Source: CAZGUG01 sp964625335 (GTDB taxonomy: Bacteria; Bacillota; Clostridia; Ch29). Taken from it: a stretch of DNA of 64,000 nucleotides. The first letter of the stretch is position 1. Each line of letters starts with the position of its first letter. Under the pieces are notes generated by a model. It made no database searches. It was not told the origin of the DNA and saw nothing but the letters and a program-made list of their open reading frames with translations. Positions 59,223-64,000 of this stretch are shown here, piece after piece. The stretch lies in assembly GCA_964625335.1 (NCBI GenBank), contig CAZVBE010000001.1:1-64000 (forward strand), written 5' to 3'. Made by a program: the position numbers and the translations under genes.

Positions 59223-59636
59223 CTAATGTGTTTCTAGAAAAATAAGAAGAATTATCAAAGGTATCAAAACGCTTAAGTTGGAAAACCCAATACCACCGGT
59301 TGTATCCGGATGGAGCTTCGTGCTTACGGAGGCGGAGGCATTTGCATATCGCCGTGAGTGCAGCAGGTCCTCCGCCATAACCTTTGACAGAGTAGCTAAG
59401 CTGTACGAGTAAACAAGCTTATCTATCACAGCACAGCATTCATTATCCACAAAGGGCTTAAGCGCAGAAAGAAGCCCTATCTCAGGGGGCGGGTTTTCGC
59501 TTAATATATCGCACTGGTTTTTGAGCATTTCTTCAAAGGGCTCGACATATTTTTTGTGCAGGTTATTGGTTATCAACTCCACTATCTCAACAGTATCCTG
59601 TTGTATTCTACTATCTATAGGTAGCACCTCCCTCAC
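59223..59636 (-). CDS. Unknown protein with one motif copy and a C-terminal membrane anchor
   Basis: A 137-residue protein I do not recognise. A helical N-terminal part is followed by one motif copy at about 52-88 (IGLLSALKPFVDNECCAVID and on). A glycine/serine linker leads to a single hydrophobic segment at 120-134, right at the C-terminus, giving a tail-anchored layout. The start (GTG at 59636) lies inside the protease gene's last codons, a 26-base overlap; an exact start is hard to fix because GGGAGGTG sits just after it. Confidence 0.65.
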   Translation of the reverse strand: MREVLPIDSRIQQDTVEIVELITNNLHKKYVEPFEEMLKNQCDILSENPPPEIGLLSALKPFVDNECCAVIDKLVYSYSLATLSKVMAEDLLHSRRYANASASVSTKLHPDTTGGIGFSNLSVLIPLIILLIFLETH

Positions 59637-60867
59637 CGACCTTCACTATTTCCGCAAGGTCTATCAATCCTTTGCCCTGGGCATAGGCAGGGAAGTTTAA
59701 GTCCTTAGCGGTTGACAGCATCAGTTCCTTGACCTGTTCATTGGTATAGCCCGGAAACATTTCATGTATCAGGGCGGCGCAGCCGGATACAATGGGAGTG
59801 GCCATCGACGTGCCCGACAGGGATTTATACAGGGTTTCGTTATTGTCCGCCGGAACGGCCAGCGAAACAATATCCACCCCCGGCGCCACGATATCGGGTT
59901 TTGCCACCATTCTCCTGGTGGGACCTCTGCTGGAAAAGTTGGCTATGGTATCATCCTTGGTAGAAGTGGTTCCCCGGTCATCCAGGGCGCCTACAGTTAT
60001 TACCTCGGGACATATACCCGGGGAGGAGATGGTATGCCTGGACGGGCCTTCATTACCGGCGGCACAAATCACGGTCATTCCCTTTTCCCATGCCGCTGCC
60101 ACAGCTTTGTCAATGGGAGAATAGGACAGGGATTTAGGCTTTGAGCCCAGCGAAAGGTTCAGCACCTTTATATTGTATCGCTCCCGGTTATCCAGGACCC
60201 ACTGGATGCCTGCAATTACGTCGGAGGTATCTCCGCTGCCCTCGGCGTTTAAGGTTTTTATCGCAATTATATTGGCTTCAGGCGCTATTCCGGAATATTT
60301 TCCCTCCGAGCCAAACCCGTTTCCCGCGATACAGCCTGTCACATGGGTTCCGTGGCCATTATCGTCGTAGGGCTCTCTTTTTTCATTTACATAGTCCCTG
60401 AATGCGGTAATTCTGCCCACTGGTTTCCAAAGGTCGGGGTGAAGTGTAACGCCGGTATCTATCACAGCCACACCAACGCCCTTACCGGTATATTTTACCG
60501 GTTCCGGATGGGCTTCCTTTATTGTTTCCCTGGCCACATCCATGTGTATAAAAACCTTGGTGTCATCGGTAACGTATTCAACCTCTTCCAGAACGGCGAG
60601 TTCCTCCACCAGGCCGGCGGGCGCCTCCAGGGCTATTGCATTGATTATGGGGAGATGGCGTTTAATCCTTACGTCGGGATGGCGGCATATGCATTTTTCC
60701 ATATGGGACAGGCTGTGGCCTTTATAGTAAAGAATGACCGGTATTTTTTCGTTTTTATTTGTTCTTATTTTCGGTACCAGGGCAGGATCGATATAACGGT
60801 TGCGATATTGATTGGTCATCAGATTTTTTAAAAGAAGGAGCAGAAGGATTTCCCTTGAGTAATTCAT
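59611..60867 (-). CDS. Subtilisin-like S8 serine protease
   Basis: A 418-residue protease with the complete catalytic triad: Asp137 (VAVIDTGV), His172 (NGHGTHVTG) and Ser354 (SGTSMATP), plus oxyanion Asn272 (AAGNEG). Residues about 42-105 look like an I9-type propeptide. The N-terminus (MNYSREILLLLLLKNLMTNQ) is hydrophobic but not a clear signal peptide, so export is uncertain. GTGAGGTG precedes the ATG. It heads a three-gene unit with two small unknown proteins, one of them tail-anchored. Confidence 0.92.
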   Translation of the reverse strand: MNYSREILLLLLLKNLMTNQYRNRYIDPALVPKIRTNKNEKIPVILYYKGHSLSHMEKCICRHPDVRIKRHLPIINAIALEAPAGLVEELAVLEEVEYVTDDTKVFIHMDVARETIKEAHPEPVKYTGKGVGVAVIDTGVTLHPDLWKPVGRITAFRDYVNEKREPYDDNGHGTHVTGCIAGNGFGSEGKYSGIAPEANIIAIKTLNAEGSGDTSDVIAGIQWVLDNRERYNIKVLNLSLGSKPKSLSYSPIDKAVAAAWEKGMTVICAAGNEGPSRHTISSPGICPEVITVGALDDRGTTSTKDDTIANFSSRGPTRRMVAKPDIVAPGVDIVSLAVPADNNETLYKSLSGTSMATPIVSGCAALIHEMFPGYTNEQVKELMLSTAKDLNFPAYAQGKGLIDLAEIVKVGEGGATYR

Positions 60868-61026
60868 TGATATTCACCTCACAAAAATACATCTACAATA
60901 TTCTATGGGTTTAACAGCGAAATTGTTAAAGGAGTTAAGGGGCTACATGAAAAATCATCCATGGACTATAGGACCAATACCGTTTATAATAGTGATATAA
61001 CATTATGTAAACCGAAGGGTGATTAG

Positions 61027-62862
61027 ATGAGACGAAAAAAATTCATTATCATATTGTCCGTCGTCCTATTGCTGGCAGTTGCTGCCGGCAGTGCATATTT
61101 TTATGGGCAAAGCGTTAAAAATATTGAGACAATAACATATTTGGATTTTGTTGAAAAGGCGGAGGACGGCAAGGTTGAGGTAATCTATCTTGGTGACAGT
61201 CCCAGTTTGGATGGCCAGATGACAGACGGTACCAGGTTTATTACCGAGAATCCACGAAATGAAGGCTTTAAAGAAAGTATGCTTGTGCTTGGAGTGAAGG
61301 TAGAAGAGGGCCAGAGAAGCAGTGCGCTGCTGTCGGTTTTGCGGGTGCTGCTGGTTTTTGGCATAGTGATATTTGCCGTCTGGGGCATTTCTAAGCTTAT
61401 GAACAGGGGAACAGCGGGACATAAGAGCCAGGCTGACAAACTGACCACGATGCAGTGCGAGACGGTAAAAGACGCTGGCGTTGTTTTTGATGATGTTGCA
61501 GGGAATCAGGAGGCCAAGGAAAGCGTTAAGGATATAATTGATTTTTTGAAAAACCCTGACAAGTATGCACGGATGGGAGCGCGAATGCCAAGGGGTGTTG
61601 TTTTTTACGGTCCTCCCGGAACAGGTAAAACAATGCTGGCAAAGGCGGTGGCTGGGGAAGCAGGGGTTCCTTACTTTGCCTTTTCAGGTTCGGATTTTGT
61701 ACAGATGTATGTTGGAGTGGGAGCCGCTCGTATACGGGATGTGTTTAAGAAAGCCCGGGAAATGGGCAGATGCGTAGTGTTTATTGATGAGATTGATGCC
61801 CTGGGTAAAAAAAGAGAGGCATTATCCTCCGGCGGGAATGACGAGAGGAGTCAGACCCTCAATGCCCTGCTTACGGAAATGTCCGGGTTCAATGCCAATG
61901 AAGGCATTATAGTAATTGCGGCCACCAACAGGCTGGATGTGCTGGACCAGGCCCTGCTGCGGCCGGGAAGATTTGACAGACAGGTGGAAATAGGTCTTCC
62001 GGATATTAACGGAAGGTTCGAAATAATAAAAATCCACAGCCGTAATAAACCCCTAAGTCAGGATATTGATTTAAAAAGCCTTGCGCATCAGACGGTATTT
62101 TTCAGCGGTGCGCAGCTCGAAAATCTGATGAATGAAGCCGCGATTTTTGCTGCAAAAAGGGGTTCAAAGCTGATCGAAAAGGGCGATATTGACAAATCCT
62201 ACTATACTGTTATTGCCGGCGCGGAGAAGAAGGACAGAAGCGCTATTTCCCGGTCGGACAGGGAGATAACCGCATATCATGAAGCGGGGCATGCCCTGGT
62301 TACCAAGCTGGTTGCGCCCGAAAACCGCGTTACCAAGGTTACCATAATACCAAGCACCAAGGGAGCCGGTGGTTTTAGCGTATCGCTGCCGCCGGACAGG
62401 ATGTACAGAAGCAAAAAGCAAATGGAGAGCAGTATCAAGATTGCCCTTGCGGGGCGGATAGCCGAGGAAATTATATTTGGCAGGGAAAACGTGACCACCG
62501 GAGCTTCAAATGATATAGAGAAGGCCACGCAGATTGTAATGGCTTTGGTTAAACAGTTCGGTATGGGAGACAGTACCGGCATGCTGAATTACGACATCCT
62601 CTTTCATAACAGTGTTGCCAATCAGGAGCATATAGTAGAGGAATGCAGGGCCTTTATGGACAAGTATTATAAGGAAATCTCCAACCTGCTGGTGGAAAAC
62701 AAATACCTGCTTGACAAAATAGCTCGTACACTGCTGGCGGAGGAATCGATAGATGAAGAGTGTCTTGAAGGCATATTGTCCGGTGAACGGTGTGAACCGA
62801 CCGTTCCAGCCGGTGACCATGTACCCCAAAAAAGCGGAGAAAAATCTGCGGCAATGGCATAG
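61027..62862 (+). CDS. ftsH: ATP-dependent zinc metalloprotease FtsH
   Basis: Membrane AAA protease that removes damaged membrane proteins and regulators. The 611-residue protein has two membrane segments (about 5-24 and 99-120) around a short external domain. The AAA domain has Walker A GPPGTGKT (Lys201), Walker B VVFIDEIDAL and the SRH arginines (LLRPGRFDRQ). The M41 site is HEAGH at 418-422, with the third ligand Asp in ASNDIEKAT. It is divergent from the S8 protease. It may be a second FtsH, as the main copy usually lies near tilS/hpt. Confidence 0.95.
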   Translation: MRRKKFIIILSVVLLLAVAAGSAYFYGQSVKNIETITYLDFVEKAEDGKVEVIYLGDSPSLDGQMTDGTRFITENPRNEGFKESMLVLGVKVEEGQRSSALLSVLRVLLVFGIVIFAVWGISKLMNRGTAGHKSQADKLTTMQCETVKDAGVVFDDVAGNQEAKESVKDIIDFLKNPDKYARMGARMPRGVVFYGPPGTGKTMLAKAVAGEAGVPYFAFSGSDFVQMYVGVGAARIRDVFKKAREMGRCVVFIDEIDALGKKREALSSGGNDERSQTLNALLTEMSGFNANEGIIVIAATNRLDVLDQALLRPGRFDRQVEIGLPDINGRFEIIKIHSRNKPLSQDIDLKSLAHQTVFFSGAQLENLMNEAAIFAAKRGSKLIEKGDIDKSYYTVIAGAEKKDRSAISRSDREITAYHEAGHALVTKLVAPENRVTKVTIIPSTKGAGGFSVSLPPDRMYRSKKQMESSIKIALAGRIAEEIIFGRENVTTGASNDIEKATQIVMALVKQFGMGDSTGMLNYDILFHNSVANQEHIVEECRAFMDKYYKEISNLLVENKYLLDKIARTLLAEESIDEECLEGILSGERCEPTVPAGDHVPQKSGEKSAAMA

Positions 62863-62910
62863 CAAACAGTAGGACAGGCAGTGTGTTTGGCAAAGCTTAA
62901 TCGTAAGTGT

Positions 62911-64000
62911 TCAACGGCCGGATGGAGGCCTTTGTTTTAGGAAGTATCCCAGCGTAGAGCGGGCAAGGGCCCTCTCTAACAGGTTGTCCGACTGCACATT
63001 GAGTTCTGATACCGGCTTTGTAAACAGTACCGGGAAAAAGCTGCCAATCTGCCTGCCGTATATATCCATACACCGGTTGGGCGTAACGCCCGGCCAGGCG
63101 TTGCAGCTGGCAACAACGCGTCTGTGGCCTGCATCTATGTATTTGCCAAGGTCAAGGTAGACAGGGTGGTCGGTTTCGAATATATACCCGTCCAGGCTGC
63201 CTGTTGGAATACCCTCTATGCCCTTTACCTGATAAGGCCGTGTATCAAAATCATAGGGGTCGGCGGTTAGGTCCAGTATTACAGCGTCCTTTGGCAAACA
63301 TCCTATCAGGTGGTTTCTGATTATCGGGACTGTGGGGTCGTTTCTTTTGCTGGTATCTGCCAGAATATCCGTAGCTTTAAATAAATCCTCTAGACTTTTA
63401 TGGTCCCGGGTGATGCTTCTGCCTGCACATTGCACAAGCACACCCGGGATTTTTCGTTGTTCTGATGTTTCATATAGTTTTAAATTGCCATATTTGGAGG
63501 CTGCCCTTGCGGCATGCATACCCACCGCTCCCATTCCTATAATGGTTACCGTTAAATAGGGCTTTTTGGCACTAATAAACCACGGTCTGTCCTTAAGCAG
63601 TGCCTGGAAGGCCGCATTCATTCCGTTCCATGCGGTACCGGCGATGTTTTCCACCAGCCTTTGGTCATTATCATCTTTAACTGCATCCAGGGAAACACCG
63701 GTTATGTTCCGTTTTACGAGATTTTCTATCCTGTCCGGCCTTGTTTCATAATGTATCATTGATACCAATATGCTGCCGGGTTTTAAAAGATCCAGTTCTC
63801 CGGCACTGGGGAACCGCAGCACCATTACAATGTCCTGATTATATGCCTCTGCCAGTGTGCCAAACCTTGCCTTCGGATTGGCTTTTGTATAGCTTAAAGG
63901 GTTGATATCCATCCCACGGCCGTAATCATGCTCCAGTACAACTTGGATATCGTACTGCGCAAGCTTTTCTACAAAGCCGGGCAGAAAGGCCCGTTTTTCA
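62911..64000 (-). CDS. Alanine dehydrogenase/PNT-like NAD(P)-dependent protein (5' end beyond window)
   Basis: The frame runs from the stop at 62911 to the right edge; 29 more codons lie upstream of the ATG at 63912 and read EKRAFLPGFVEKLAQYDIQV, the typical AlaDH/PNT N-terminus. About 362 residues are visible. A Rossmann motif (TIIGMGAVGMHAARAA) lies in the middle. In alanine dehydrogenase the substrate Lys sits in a KVKEP motif and a His in YLHLA; here the first reads VLRFPSAGE (Lys replaced by Arg), while MIHYE keeps the His. The substrate is therefore unsure. Confidence 0.75.
   Translation of the reverse strand, partial: EKRAFLPGFVEKLAQYDIQVVLEHDYGRGMDINPLSYTKANPKARFGTLAEAYNQDIVMVLRFPSAGELDLLKPGSILVSMIHYETRPDRIENLVKRNITGVSLDAVKDDNDQRLVENIAGTAWNGMNAAFQALLKDRPWFISAKKPYLTVTIIGMGAVGMHAARAASKYGNLKLYETSEQRKIPGVLVQCAGRSITRDHKSLEDLFKATDILADTSKRNDPTVPIIRNHLIGCLPKDAVILDLTADPYDFDTRPYQVKGIEGIPTGSLDGYIFETDHPVYLDLGKYIDAGHRRVVASCNAWPGVTPNRCMDIYGRQIGSFFPVLFTKPVSELNVQSDNLLERALARSTLGYFLKQRPPSGR

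Overview
The window looks like chromosome from an anaerobic, endospore-forming Firmicute of class Clostridia. The evidence is an Rnf complex, an alpha/beta-type small acid-soluble spore protein, a SpoIVFA/SpoIVFB-like pair, a PdaB-type deacetylase and a SleB-like hydrolase. Other Firmicute traits are a T-box leader on leuS, an L27 with a cleavable N-terminus next to its protease Prp, strong AGGAGG-type ribosome binding sites and many TTG/GTG starts. A complete selenocysteine machinery (selD, selA, selB and selC tRNA) shows that the organism makes selenoproteins. I cannot name the species. No CRISPR array, rRNA, insertion sequence or complete prophage was found.

Layout. 1-1.7 kb: end of an rnf operon (rnfA, rnfB), split by a REP-like intergenic block. 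1.8-4.9 kb: DUF1015 protein, Sir2 deacylase and a PHP-type histidinol phosphatase on the minus strand, bordered by short repeats. 5.0-12.75 kb: a tightly packed histidine operon, hisZ-G-D-C-B-H-A-F-IE, with its own promoter. 12.8-20 kb: a possible small RNA, a beta-propeller protein, DUF4364 regulator, spore SASP, a short QueG-like Fe-S protein, two polysaccharide deacetylases, a LysM/SleB hydrolase, a NusG-domain-II protein and DUF4321. 19.7-29.8 kb: cell-shape and division block maf-mreBCD-mrdA-minCDE-rodA followed by the SpoIVFA/SpoIVFB-like pair. 30-36.7 kb: radical SAM/DUF2344 pair, RNase G, L21-Prp-L27 and Obg. 37-47 kb: a membrane protein of unknown function, threonine dehydratase, nadD-yqeK-LCP-rsfS, T-box leuS, a YheO-like regulator with RidA, and a D,D-carboxypeptidase. 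47.3-55 kb: comEA, then the selenium locus selD-(AGCS symporter)-selA-selB-panB-selC. 55-56.4 kb: a small lysis-like module (52-aa protein, membrane protein, glucosaminidase with SLH-like tail). 56.4-60.9 kb, minus strand: a MASE3/SpoIIE-type phosphatase and a cluster of unrecognised small proteins with a subtilisin-like protease. 61-64 kb: an FtsH protease and, running off the right edge, an alanine-dehydrogenase-like protein.

The clearest non-obvious results are these. (1) selD starts at GTG 47897 and is read through an in-frame TGA (47948-47950) as selenocysteine at the catalytic position, so SelD is itself a selenoprotein. (2) Three unrecognised proteins beside the subtilisin-like protease share a short helical motif around an A-x-x-P-x-L core, once in two of them and twice in the third; this is the best candidate for an undescribed system. 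(3) The transpeptidase MrdA carries a 15-bp in-frame tandem repeat. (4) A family of short GGGACATTCC/AACCGTCCC repeats punctuates the first 5 kb. All product names rest on reading the translated sequences and on family knowledge; no database search was run.
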